From contig NC_065922.1 of the NCBI RefSeq assembly GCF_024586455.1, positions 12,458,089 to 12,522,088 on the forward strand: 64,000 bases of DNA, given 5' to 3'. Positions within the stretch are counted from its first letter, which is position 1. The number at the start of each line of letters is the position of its first letter. Shown here one piece after another: positions 37,020 through 46,952 of the stretch. The notes beneath the pieces were generated by a model. The model searched no databases. It had not been told where the DNA came from and worked only from the letters and a program-made list of their open reading frames with translations. The position numbers and the translations under genes were made by a program. This stretch comes from Bactrocera neohumeralis (taxonomy: Eukaryota > Arthropoda > Insecta > Diptera > Tephritidae).

Positions 37020-38075
37020 TAACTAAGTCGGTAAGTACAAACTGTTTTGTTGTAGAGTTGCCACCTATTGAAAAATGTGAAACCAGATATATAACAATAT
37101 GCAAATCAATTTATGTCATTTATGAAAATCTGCCAAAAAGTATTTCGAAAATTTTTTTTAGAGTTGCCACCTTTCGAAAGTTAGTCCAAATATTATATTA
37201 CAATAGGCAAATGAATTTATGTCATTTATGAAAATCTGCAAAAATTATTTTGTCCAAAAAAAGTTTTATAGAGTTGCCACCTGTCGAAAAAAGAAATTAG
37301 TCAAAATATTAGGTATGTATATCAAAATATAAAATTGGTATAAATAAAAGGTTTGTTCCATTGTGGAGTTGCCACCTTTTGAAAAAAATTATATTGATCA
37401 AAATATTATACGCATACAAATTTATGATTTGTAAATTTATCGTACTTGATAAATTAAAATTTTTTTGTATGTTTCTAAAGTTGCCACCTATTGAAAAATG
37501 TGAAACCAGAAATATTACAATATACAAATCCATTTATGTATGTATGTATGTACATATATGTACATAAGTCATTTATAAAAATCTACCAAAAATTACTTTG
37601 ACAATTTTTAATAGAGTTGCCATCTTTCCAAAAAAATTAAATTAGTCAAACTATTAAACATATTAAAATATAATACGTAAGTGTAACGAACTTGATATAA
37701 TTAAAAGGTTTGTTCTACTGTGGAGTTGCCACCTATTGAAAAAATTATATTAATCAAAATATTATGTATACTCAAATATGGTTTGTAAATTTGTAAATAC
37801 AACGAACTATATAAATAAAACAAGTTTTGTATTTTTGTAGAGTTGCCACCTAACCAAAAATATTAAACTAGAAACATTAAAAGATTTGGGAGTTCCATAT
37901 GCCGTTTAGGAAAATCTCTCGGAAAGTATTTCATTAAAAAAAATAAATAAGTCAAAATATTTCAAATTTTGCAGCAAACACAAAAATAAAATCAGAAAAA
38001 TATGCGAAAGGTATTCAAAAATCTTTTTTAATTATTATAGTTCGCATTGGAGTTATCAACTATTGGGAAAACTGA
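37020..38075 (+). repeat. GTTGCCACC-box satellite, array B (8-9 units)
   Basis: AGAGTTGCCACCTATTGAAA-like boxes recur about every 107 bp, near 37055, 37163, 37270, 37367, 37478, 37615, 37723 and 37838, with a decayed one near 38050. Units 37055 and 37478 are almost identical (TTGAAAAATGTGAAACCAGA follows both), and units 37367 and 37723 share ATTATAT then GATCAAAATATTAT. This indicates a higher-order repeat of about four monomers. Confidence 0.88.
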
Positions 38076-39214
38076 AATTTAGAAAGTGAAATTATCTTAA
38101 TTTAAATAAAAAAACTTATATTTTTAGTTTTGACGTTTTTTTTTTATTACTTAAACGGTAATAAATTGATATTATTGACCAGTTCATTGGCAGCATTTCA
38201 CTGCACGCTTGACTTGTCACTGACATATCAAATTATATCAACTAAAATAATTTTCATGTTCAACCACTAATATTGTCACTATATCGAGCTCATAGCTAAA
38301 TACTTGTATATACGCACAAACATGCATACACTTACAAGCATATAATTATATACCCGCTTATGGTCAACAACTAACGCAAAGTACTACACGGATCCTCTCA
38401 TCCATTTGAGCAACCGTTAAGCGAGAATGACTTCATTAATGTGTTAAACTCACTCATATATGTATTTATATACATACATATACATATATATATTTGTACC
38501 GGGTAGCCTGTGCAAATAAGCGACCAGCCATCGTGGCCTGTGTTTATAGGTATTCATGTTGATAGCAGCGGTTTTTTTTTTAACGGCAGCGACGCCTTGC
38601 CTAACGGATTAATCACTTCGCGCAAAACATTCGTCGGCTTTGTTCCTAATTTGTTGCTTATGTGCGAGCTGTGAGCGTTTAATGAGTAATTAATTTGCTA
38701 CCCTAAACAAATGGTTATACGCTGTTTGCTAATACAATGTTCAATTGTTCGCAGTTGGCAGCGATGTTTCTGTTAATATATTCGCTCGTATAAATTTTAT
38801 TAATTGCTGCTGTTTGGGTAATTATTTGTCGGTGAATTCTATTTTGCGGCCCGTTGCGGATGAATTTAATTTTATTGTTACTTTTTGCCGGGTTGTCAGA
38901 TGGTTTAATTGAAGAATCTGGGTATTTTTGGCTAATGAAATGAAAATAGCTCAGCCAATTCACATACATTTATTAATTAATTTATTTATTTGAAATCTTT
39001 TTTTGCTGTTTATAAACACGAGAACGATTCTACTGAAATTGTTGAAAATAAGTTTAAGTATTTGAGAGAGATATTTTAGATATTAATTATATTCGATAAT
39101 AATTTGATTTTAATATGATTTTTGAGGTACCTTCCTTGTACTATGAAGAATGTATACTGTGTTTGCTACGAAGTTTATTCATCCAAAAGGAAACGGCGGA
39201 GACCCTATAAAATA
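38076..39214. other. no recognisable gene
   Basis: AT-rich sequence, CATA/TATA-rich near 38460-38490. No recognised domain; the frame at 38715-38969 is Asn/Ile-rich without signature. Confidence 0.4.
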
Positions 39215-40135
39215 CAAAATGCGTTCCAAAGTAAACAGAATCTAGCGCCTCCACTATATATCGACTGGTGCGTTAGAATCTGCTATCTTTATTGACTGTC
39301 CAGTGTGAATTTCATGACATTTCATTGATTGGAAGTGAAGTTATTGCGTTTTAAGTGTCAGTATGTTTGTGTTATCGGTGCGAGAAAGAGCTTCGAACAA
39401 AAAGCCAACATTAAATTTTGTTTTAGAATTGTTAAAACTTTTACCAAAACGTTTCAATTGATGAAACAAGTTTATGGCGCTGATTTTCTATCCCGCAGCA
39501 GAGTGCACGAGTGGTTTCAACGTTTTCAAAGTGGTCGTGAGGACATAAATGACGATCAACATGTGGCCCAATCAAAATCCGTGAGCACCGGAAATTCCAT
39601 CGAAACTGTGCGTGAATTCATCAAAAATCAGCCGAAACCATTATTGAAATTCATGGAAATGGAATTGAACATCTCCAAAACAGCGATTTATCGCATTTTG
39701 ACCGAACATTTGCGCTTACGAAAGGTGTGTGCAGGGTTTGTTCCGCACCTATTGACTGACGAACAAAAATTGCTCAAAATCCAACACTCGAAGGACGCTT
39801 TTGACCGATTATTTGACCAAAAATCACATTTTAACCATTAACCACTCCCTGTATTCACTTGATATGGCACCGTGTGCTTTCTTCCTTTTCGGAAAAATGC
39901 ATTTGCCCATGTAAGGAAAATGTTCTGCAGACGTAGATGCCATTCAAATGGCTTGCACCGGCATACTGGTGGCCATTCCAACCAACGAGCTAAAACACTT
40001 GTTCGACATGCTTTTGGACCGTGCAAAAAGTTGTATTGAAGCAGAAAGATACTATTTTGAATAAAATAAATTGATTTTGCCGAAAACCCATCTCTTCTGT
40101 TTTTTTAAGTCCTGTTTACTTTGGAACGCACTTTG
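39215..40135 (+). mobile_element. internally deleted mariner
   Basis: 921 bp bounded by inverted repeats CAAAATGCGTTCCAAAGTAA at the left and the complement of TTTGGAACGCACTTTG at the right. TA precedes the left end; the right flank has mutated. It carries an N-terminal transposase frame joined to a short C-terminal remnant. Confidence 0.88.
39350..40070 (+). pseudogene. mariner transposase, catalytic core deleted
   Basis: From about 39389 the frame reads KSFEQKANIKFCFRI, HEWFQRFQSGREDINDD (first HTH), then IKNQPKPLLKFMEMELNISK and YRILTEHLRLRKVCAGFVPH (second HTH and linker), ending after QHSKDAFDRLF. Beyond a stop at 39839 another frame gives YSLDMAPCAFFLFGKMHLPM and IPTNELKHLFDMLLDRAKSC. 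The first two catalytic Asp are deleted and the third (APCDFF in the family) is Ala. No usable ATG precedes the N-terminal frame. The DNA-binding half is almost intact; the catalytic half is destroyed. Confidence 0.88.
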
Positions 40136-40857
40136 TTTATCATTTAATATATCTAATCAGCGTGATCAGCGTGACGAGTTGAGTTGATTTACCTTTGGCC
40201 ATCTGACCGCCTTTCTGTGTATTTATACGGACAGCGGTTAGAATTTGCCTGCAGTAAGGTATGCCTGTCGTAAGAGGCGACTAAAACCCTATATGCACTA
40301 TGTCTGTTATTTGGCTTGCCTCGAAATATCAGCATAGCCTTGTCAGAAATAGTACCATAATACTCAGCTTAAACTGATATTATAGATATTGAATAAGATT
40401 CCTTTTAATGAAAAGACATTTAAAGTTCAAGCGACAAATGCCACCAGTCATTGAGGTTGATTGGTGCTCAACTGATGGTAACAAGAGCTACAAGGTCTGT
40501 TCGGAAACTTAAATCTGGTGCCACGGGAAGCACTTAGCCCTTGTAGATCGCTCCTATCTGTTCATTGGGTTTGGTTTATTGGGGAGAATGGTTTAAACCT
40601 AAAAGCAGGTTGAATAGAAAAAGCAGTTCATTGTGGAGCCGCACTGCGGCCAGATGCTGAACTCACAGCATGGTGGAGGTTTTAGGTCAGTTTCGAAACC
40701 GGTCAAGATGGAAAATGTGTCCCTTGAAACTGACCGATTGGAACCAAAGAATACTTACAAAAAGCTTGTATTATTATTGGCGCTGATCAACGGATTGCTT
40801 TGCAAATGCAAACAAGTCAAAAGTCATCGCAATGGTGGAAAAACGAACCTAAACCAA
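40136..40857. other. unassigned, possibly repeat-derived
   Basis: Contains GGTATGCCTGTCGTAAGAGG then CGACTAAAA near 40257, with a GTCGTAAGAGGCGAC hairpin. It looks like a repeat boundary, but I cannot place it in a family. Confidence 0.35.
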
Positions 40858-41690
40858 AACAAGTAAGGAAGGGCTAAGTTCGGGTGTCACCGAAAATTTT
40901 ATACTCTCGCATGATAAAGTGATAATCGAAATTTCATTATCCGTCATTTACATATTTTTCAAATACCGTATTTGTGTAAAGTTTTATTCCGCTATCATCA
41001 TTGGTTCCTAATTTATATATTATACAGAGAAGGCATCAGATGGAATTCAAAATTAGCGTTATATTGGAAGAATCAGGGGTTGAAATGCAATGAATTTCAT
41101 AGAAATCGGTGAAACTGAGATATGGTAAGGGGCGCGCCACGGCCACGCTCTGCCATTTCTTCCTTAAAAAAGTGTTTCTGAAAGTCGGTTAACGCACTTT
41201 TAGTGATTTTCCAAATAGGTGGGCGTGGTTATTATCCGATTTCTCCCTAATGCGAGTTTGGTTCATAGCTATAGTAGTTTGTACCAAACTTTCACTTTAA
41301 TATCTTTATTTAATGGATCCGAATTTCACTTTAATATCTTTATTTTTATGACACTTTATAGGTTTTCGGTTTCCGCCATTTTGTGGGCGTGGCAGTATGC
41401 CGATTTTGCCCATCTTCGAACTTAATTTTCTTATGGAGCCAAGAAATACGTGTACCAAGTTTCATCATGATATCTCAATTTTTACTCAAGTTACAGCTTG
41501 CACGGACGGACGGACGGACAGACAGACATCCGGATTTCAACTCTACTCGTCACCCTTATCACTTTGGTATATATAACCCTATATCTGACTCTTTTAGTTT
41601 TAGGACTTACAAACAACCGTTATGTGAATAAAACTATAATACTCTACTTAGCAACTTTGTTGCGAAAGTATAAAAACCACGACAAAACCA
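40858..41690 (+). repeat. dispersed noncoding repeat, family A, copy 2
   Basis: The better-preserved copy of the family seen at 916-1606. It starts AACAAGTAAGGAAGGGCTAA, then GTTCGGGTGTCACCGAA, and includes CGGACGGACGGACGGACAGA near 41501. It ends near GCAACTTTGTTGCGAAAGTA. An internal direct repeat (GAATTTCACTTTAATATC) occurs near 41297 and 41321. No conserved ORF. Confidence 0.8.
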
Positions 41691-41714
41691 CTCAAATATA
41701 AAGGCGATGTTCAT

Positions 41715-42015
41715 AGCTTTTTATGATATTCGTAGTTCATGAATTTGTTCCGGAGGAGGCCATCGCTGCAGGCCATGATTGTGACCGATTTTAAAGCCAA
41801 AAACGTAATGAATACCATCGATCGACGACCGTATTCATCAGATTTGGCTCTGTGTGATTTTTTCTTGTTTCCAAACAGAAATTTTCCATTTTCAGCTAAT
41901 CGAAAAGATAAAACAAAATTCGTGGAAAGAGCTGAAGGCGAATAAAAAGATTCCGCAGAAGTTTTAAAAATCGGTAAACCACAAAAAATTTGTTGAATTA
42001 TATATAAACCGTGCC
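41715..42015 (+). pseudogene. mariner transposase relic, last quarter
   Basis: Plus-strand frame LQAMIVTDFKAKNVMNTIDR followed by PYSSDLALCDFFLF holds the third catalytic Asp, then ERAEGE and DSAEVLKI. The order and content fit the C-terminal part of a mariner. Upstream domains are absent. It directly follows repeat family A. Confidence 0.75.
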
Positions 42016-43450
42016 TCATGGGCTATGAACCGTTGCTTTCAAATATCACCTAACATAGCATATCATACTTATTTAAAGCTGCCACAAATGAAGCACACAA
42101 TTCACACAAATTCCCAACAATGTTTTCCAATTAAATCGCTCTCTAACAACCTTTGCATTGAGACCTTCACCACAAACAATGTAAATACTCTTGTGTATAT
42201 TATGAAGCATTAGGTATGTATGTGTGTATATGTGTGTTTACATATATGTGAGTGTGCTGGTGTGCGCTTGGTAAATCTTCACCGCAGTGCCCACAAATGT
42301 GTTTGCGCAGATGAACGAACCCAAATAACAGTAAACAAAGCGCCGCAAAAGCTGAAATAAAACTATACAAACAACAACAACAAACAGGCGACTAAGTAGG
42401 CAGGCGAATAATAGAAAAGTTGAACCACTTGGCATACTTTTAGGCGGCCCAGCGCGCTGCACACAAGGCTCAGTCAAGCACATCTGTTGACAAACACACG
42501 CACACGCACATGCACCAACACACACACACAGGCGCATGCAAATAAACACTACGCCTAGCAACATATGCTAAATTACAACAAATATGCAGTCTGGTGGGTG
42601 TGTATGTGTGTGTGCATCTAACGAAAATGCGTGTGGTGTGCCGCTTGCCACGCGCCGCACTTGCAACGCTGTGAATTGGCTCCACACACTGTCGTCGTGA
42701 GGGCAAAAAAGTTCAAGGATTCGCTGTGACAAACAATGCCTGCAGCCCAACAACACTGACAATGCAATCAAGGCAACAAGTTCAACAGCGCACACGCATA
42801 CATATATCTACATATATCTATGCTATGTAAACAAGCATAAATCGGTGTTTGCTGCTGTGCGCGTGTGGCAAGGTGCGCGTTGAATGGAACTAACGAATTT
42901 TGTCATTAAACCAAATGCTCATCTCCACACTTTGCCGGCTGACAGCAGTTGATGTTGCCGCTTCTTGTTGTTGTTGTCTCTTAATGTTGTTATTGTCGCT
43001 TGGTGTTGTTGTTATTGTCACTTGATGTTGTTATTGTCTCTTGATGTTGTTGTTGTTGTCTTTTGATGTTGTTGTTGCTGTTGATGTTGCTGCTGACGTT
43101 GATGATGGCATTACAGACTCGTTGCCACATTCTGTTGCATGTATGCGCGTGTGTGTCAGCATACCTTCGCATCTCTGCTTCGTTATAGCTCGAGTGCGGC
43201 CCTGCAGTGGTTTCTAGGTGTGTGCCTTGTAAATCACTAAATCTTTTGTTCAAACACAGACACATCTGGCATAAAACCGCAACTGAAAACATAAAGCTCA
43301 CACACACACATACGCACATTTAGTTGTGTTGTTTGTAGTTGCCATAACTTTTCAAATCTATGCTGTGTCAACGAAGGTGAGCAAAAGTTTTGTCTTTGCT
43401 AATTACGATTGACCGCCTCGAATGTAAACCTAAATTGGAAGCAGCTTTGT
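42016..43450. other. unique-looking DNA with microsatellites
   Basis: CA-rich at about 42490-42530 and 43298-43318, TG-rich near 42600. At 42961-43105 a TTG/TTGATGTTGTTATTGTC minisatellite of about 27-30 bp period gives chance poly-Asn/Gln frames. No gene recognised. Confidence 0.45.
42961..43105 (+). repeat. opa-like TTG minisatellite
   Basis: Repeats of TTGATGTTGTTATTGTC(T/A)C with TTG runs, directly visible. Confidence 0.8.
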
Positions 43451-43559
43451 TTTGCGAAAAATATTTTTGTTTCATTTTTACTTAGTGGCAAGAGAGGTTA
43501 GGCTTCGAAGAGGCAGCGGCAAAAAGGAAAATGAATATTCGAGTTTTAATAAAAGCTTT

Positions 43560-44027
43560 TTTCATATGAGATATCTTTATGTTAATTTCAGTTTATCTTT
43601 CGTGGACATTTCATATTTTAGTTTAGGATTGACTATGAGGAAGGTTTTGTTACTTGTTTGGTGCGATTTACAGGGAATCATCTACTATGAGTTGCTTTTC
43701 TACGGTCACACTCGACCTGTTGAACTTTCTGAAGGAAGGTATCAGCCAAAAGCGTCCAACTATGGGCAATATAAAGGAAATTGTGTTTCATCAGCACAAC
43801 GCCAGGCTTACACATCGATATTAACTCGGCAGAAGCAATTGGAGGTTGGTTGGGAGGCTGCATCTTATAATCCGAATCTGGCACCATATGATTATTCCCT
43901 TTTTATTTCTTTGGCAAATGGTTTTGCTGCTGAAAAAAAAAAAACCGCCAAAAGAAACCTTGTGAAAATCGACTGTCTCAGTTTTGTGTCAATGGAGACG
44001 AAGTTTTCTATGAGAGTGGCATAGTTA
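43560..44027 (+). pseudogene. mariner transposase relic, C-terminal half
   Basis: The open frame gives GLTMRKVLLLVWCDLQGIIY, YELLFYGHTRP, SILTRQKQLEVGWEAASYNP, then NLAPYDYSLFISLANGFA and FVSMETKFSMRV. This is the family order from the VWWDW motif to the C-terminus, including the third catalytic Asp (APYDY) but with the second block degraded (HQHNARL). The end is interrupted by the next element at 44028. Confidence 0.78.
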
Positions 44028-44404
44028 AATTGGGTGGTCGAAAAGGTATTTTCGTATTTTTTCAATAGATGTCGTTGCAGTCGTAAATTAAATTCGAGGA
44101 AGTTGAAAAAAGTTACAACTGTTCAAAAGTGAGCGAAAATAATGAAGAAATTCGCTATATTTTGAATCTTTTGTATAAAAAAAGAATGCCACGCAAGCCA
44201 CCAGTCAGTTCGTGTAGCACAGAAATGGTTGAAAATTTCGAAATTTCTATTTACACCGATGGAAAATGTCTCTAGCGGAAAAATGGCAAAAAGTGGTCGA
44301 TCAAAATGGTACATATTTTGTTCACTAAGTACATACATTAAAAATATAAAAAAAATTAGTTAAAATTTGATTAGAAAAACGAAAAGATTTTTTAGACTAC
44401 CAAA
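44028..44404 (+). mobile_element. mariner-derived MITE, copy 1 (internally deleted)
   Basis: 377 bp between TA dinucleotides (44026-44027 and 44405-44406) with ends TTGGGTGGTCGAAAAG and the complement of TTTTTAGACTACCAAA. The left interior encodes EEIRYILNLLYKKRM (first HTH of a mariner). A deletion then joins a region near VAQKWLKISKFL directly to the C-terminal MSLAEKWQKVVDQNGTYFV. The same junction is seen at 48247-48999. Confidence 0.8.
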
Positions 44405-44482
44405 TATTACCTTCAAATTATCAACATTTTATCGAATAACACAGCACATACAACAGCTAATCTGGGGGGTGAGAAATTCCAA

Positions 44483-45230
44483 GTCAGGGTGATGGTACTA
44501 GGTCAGTATAGTTTGTAGGTTGCTATATATATCTCTGACCTAACAATGTAAATAGGCATATTTATCAACGAAACTGTTTTTTTTTTTTTTAGTCGATTGC
44601 TGTTTCGTCCGGTGACGATCTTATAAACGTCTTTTGAAGCACCGCGATCGTATTTTTTCAGCATTTCTTTACACCAATCCAAACGAGCCTTTTTTTGAGC
44701 GATTGTCAAATTGTGCGGGGTCCAACGAGAACAAACCTTTTTTACGGCCAGGTGTTCATGCAATATCGAATTTGTGCTGGTGGGAGAAATGCATAGGCAT
44801 GCCTCTATCTGAAGGTATGTTACATGACGGTCTTGCATTTTCAGTTCACGTACGGCATCGATGTTTTCTGGCACAACGGCTGTTTTTGGACGACCTTCAC
44901 GGAATTCGTCTTTGAGCGAGCGTCGGCCACGATTGAATTCGTTGTACCAGTTTTTCACAGTGCTATAGGATGGTGCTTCATAGCCATACGAAGATTTTAG
45001 TTCATCGCTACACTCTTGTTGTGATAATCCACGTCGAAAGTTGTGAAAAATAATCGCACGAAAATGTTCACGAGTTAATACCATTTTTTGGCCGAGATGA
45101 ATTTTTTAATTCCCTGTAAATAAAACAATTCACGATTAAATGACAAAACGTTCTGAGTGATGTTGCGTTAAAAAATGTCAAATGTCAGATTTCACCTGGC
45201 AACACTTTTAGTACCATCACCCTGACTTAA
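44483..45230 (-). mobile_element. mariner deletion derivative, copy 1 of three, with different outer ends
   Basis: The core is homologous to 46953-47718 and 58503-59310. Here the outermost sequence forms its own inverted repeat: AAGTCAGGGTGATGGTACTA at 44482-44501 and its complement near 45211-45230, with a GGGGGG-rich block just outside each. The 3' side keeps the family end GTAGGTTGCTATATATAT; the 5' side does not. Confidence 0.7.
44503..45084 (-). CDS. truncated mariner transposase, DNA-binding half only
   Basis: Open frame from ATG 45084: MVLTREHFRAIIFHNFRRGL then SQQECSDELKSSYG (first HTH, residues about 5-40), VKNWYNEFNRGRRSLKDEFR, the GRPKT linker motif, IDAVRELKMQDRHVTYLQIE (second HTH), and RWTPHNLTIAQKKARLDWCK. 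It ends with unrelated residues after GASKDVYKIVTG because a deletion removes the GDESW block onward. No catalytic Asp remains. If expressed it could bind terminal repeats only. This is a deletion product, not a functional transposase. Confidence 0.75.
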   Translation of the reverse strand: MVLTREHFRAIIFHNFRRGLSQQECSDELKSSYGYEAPSYSTVKNWYNEFNRGRRSLKDEFREGRPKTAVVPENIDAVRELKMQDRHVTYLQIEACLCISPTSTNSILHEHLAVKKVCSRWTPHNLTIAQKKARLDWCKEMLKKYDRGASKDVYKIVTGRNSNRLKKKKTVSLINMPIYIVRSEIYIATYKLY

Positions 45231-45447
45231 CCCCCAGACAATAATCCCAAAAATGTTCCACAGTGTAATAATTTATTTTTTACTAATCACATATTTTATT
45301 ATTATACAAGTAAACCAAGGCCCCAAAACAGCTTAAGTTAACATAATTTGAATTCTGTGAAACATTTGTTTTATAAAATATTCCAAACAGTATATTCAAG
45401 TATTTATTAGAAGTTTTTTAGACTAACAACTAAAAAATAATCAGTAA
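45231..45447. other. no recognisable feature
   Basis: AT-rich spacer between two transposable elements. Confidence 0.4.
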
Positions 45448-45545
45448 GAAAGAGGAGAAAGATCGGATGTAACCGAACATCTTATATATGCCATCTCAAT
45501 TTTCAAATATCAACTTAACTCAAACAAAGGTTCGAAATTTAAAAA
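45448..45545 (+). repeat. fragment related to repeat family A
   Basis: AGTAAGAAAGAGGAGAAAGA followed by TCGGATGTAACCGAACATCT resembles the left edge of family A with divergence. Only the edge is present. Confidence 0.5.
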
Positions 45546-45556
45546 ACTTTATACTA

Positions 45557-46698
45557 AAGGTTAACTGAAAAGTCCACGTCCTGACACATAGATGGCGCTA
45601 CTAGAATTAAATCTATATAATCTTACATCTGCATATTCCTTTTAGTTAGCCCGAACCTTCAGAAGGTGCTTGTATAATTTGAACAACTGTCAGATCATTA
45701 GTTAAGGATTTATATCATTTTGAGTGAAGCAACGCTTGTTATTGTGAAAAAAAATGGATAAAAAGGAATTTCATGCGTTAATAAGCCAATGAGTTTTGGG
45801 GAAAAAATATAGTTGAAGCAAAAACTTGGCTTAAAAACGAATTTCCGGGCACTGCACCAGGCAAATTAACCACTAAGAGGTTACATGGGTTTACGGTTTT
45901 CAAAAAATCGATAATTATTTATTGTCTTATTAAGTTCTACAACACCTCTAGAGTATTGTCCTAAGTTTTTAAGTTGATCCGGGTAATAGTTTCGGAGATA
46001 CACTCTTGAGAACTTTTCTCGTAATTGTGTTTTTAAAGTTGGTTGGCAAGATTTCACGAGAACTGCTCAACCGATCTTCATGAAATTTTACATAGGTTTT
46101 TGAAGTAAAATTCTTAAAGACTTTTTTCCGAAGGGTCGTCGGGTATGGCGCAACAATGGCCGAGTTTATAATGCTTTTTTCAAAAAATTTGGCAATTTCA
46201 TTTTTCTTTTCTATTTTTTTCATTGGGGAACAATCAATCCTGTCACTATTAATGTATTTAAAAAATTTCTGATTGTGAATTGATAGATTGCAAATAAATA
46301 TATATTACAAAAAAGAAAAAATTCTTTGTTAATAGTGTATGTTTGTAACAATAAAAAAAATCTAATAAATTATTTAATTGTTTTTTATGAGAAAAATAAA
46401 ATTTTGAAAAAAGGCTGTTTTTATCTGAGGAAACCCATGATGTGGGGAAATGAGCACCGAAGACAGAGATGGATGAAGCATGGCCCCATCATTTCACTCC
46501 GAAGTTCAATCAACAGTCAACCGAGTGGACTCCACACGATCAACTCACTCTAACGCATAGAAAGATGCAACATTCGCTGGCTGAGAGTCGCGATAAGCAG
46601 TGCATCACCATTAAAGGAAACTATGTTGAATAAAAAACGAGTTTTGCCAAAAGTTTGTGTTTTACTATGGTAAGCCGGGGACTTTTCAATTGATCTGT
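45557..46698 (+). mobile_element. mariner relic with terminal repeats, interrupted by a MITE
   Basis: The left end after TA reads AAGGTTAACTGAAAAGTCC then CACGTCCTGACACATAGATGG; the right end is the complement of CCCCGGGGACTTTTCAATTG-like sequence. The transposase start is at 45754: MDKKEFHALI, with stops. Past the inserted family C repeat (about 45878-46439) the middle block gives EAWPHHFTPKFNQQSTEWTP. The rest of the catalytic domain is missing. The terminal repeat with CTGACACATAGATGGCGCTA is typical of irritans-type mariners; that subfamily call is inference. Confidence 0.7.
45878..46439 (+). mobile_element. TTAA-type MITE, family C, copy 2, nested in a mariner
   Basis: Begins AAGAGGTTACATGGGTTTAC and ends near GAGGAAACCCATGA. 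Interior shares AAGTTCTACAACACCTCT and AGTATTGTCCTAAGTTTTTA with copies at 1719-1829 and 55450-56735, and TTTGTTAATAGTGTATGTTT with the latter. The TTAA duplication is not intact here. Confidence 0.65.
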
Positions 46699-46952
46699 TA
46701 TGAAAGAGAAGTTAATGGAGAGGACGAAACGGTTTATTTTTGAATTTGTTCATATTAAGTTAGGGGTTAATAAAGCACTTAATTTAAGCCTTAATAAACT
46801 TAATGGTAAGCTGGAAAGCCGGAAATCAATATATTAGACTTTATACACAGAGAATATATAATTATCATAGAAAGACTCTCCCTGAATTTCGTTAAGATAA
46901 CTCACATACTGACCGATTTAAAAGAAGGCAGATGCACTGGGGTTCATATATA
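46699..46952. other. no recognisable feature
   Basis: AT-rich spacer between two mariner elements. Confidence 0.4.

Noticed and set aside
40257..40295. Possible structured RNA around GTCGTAAGAGGCGAC
   Set aside because: A lone short hairpin in a likely repeat edge; no tRNA or snRNA boxes nearby.
42990..43319. Asn/Gln-rich minus-strand ORF
   Set aside because: It is encoded by the TTG/TTGATG minisatellite and shows no conserved ends.
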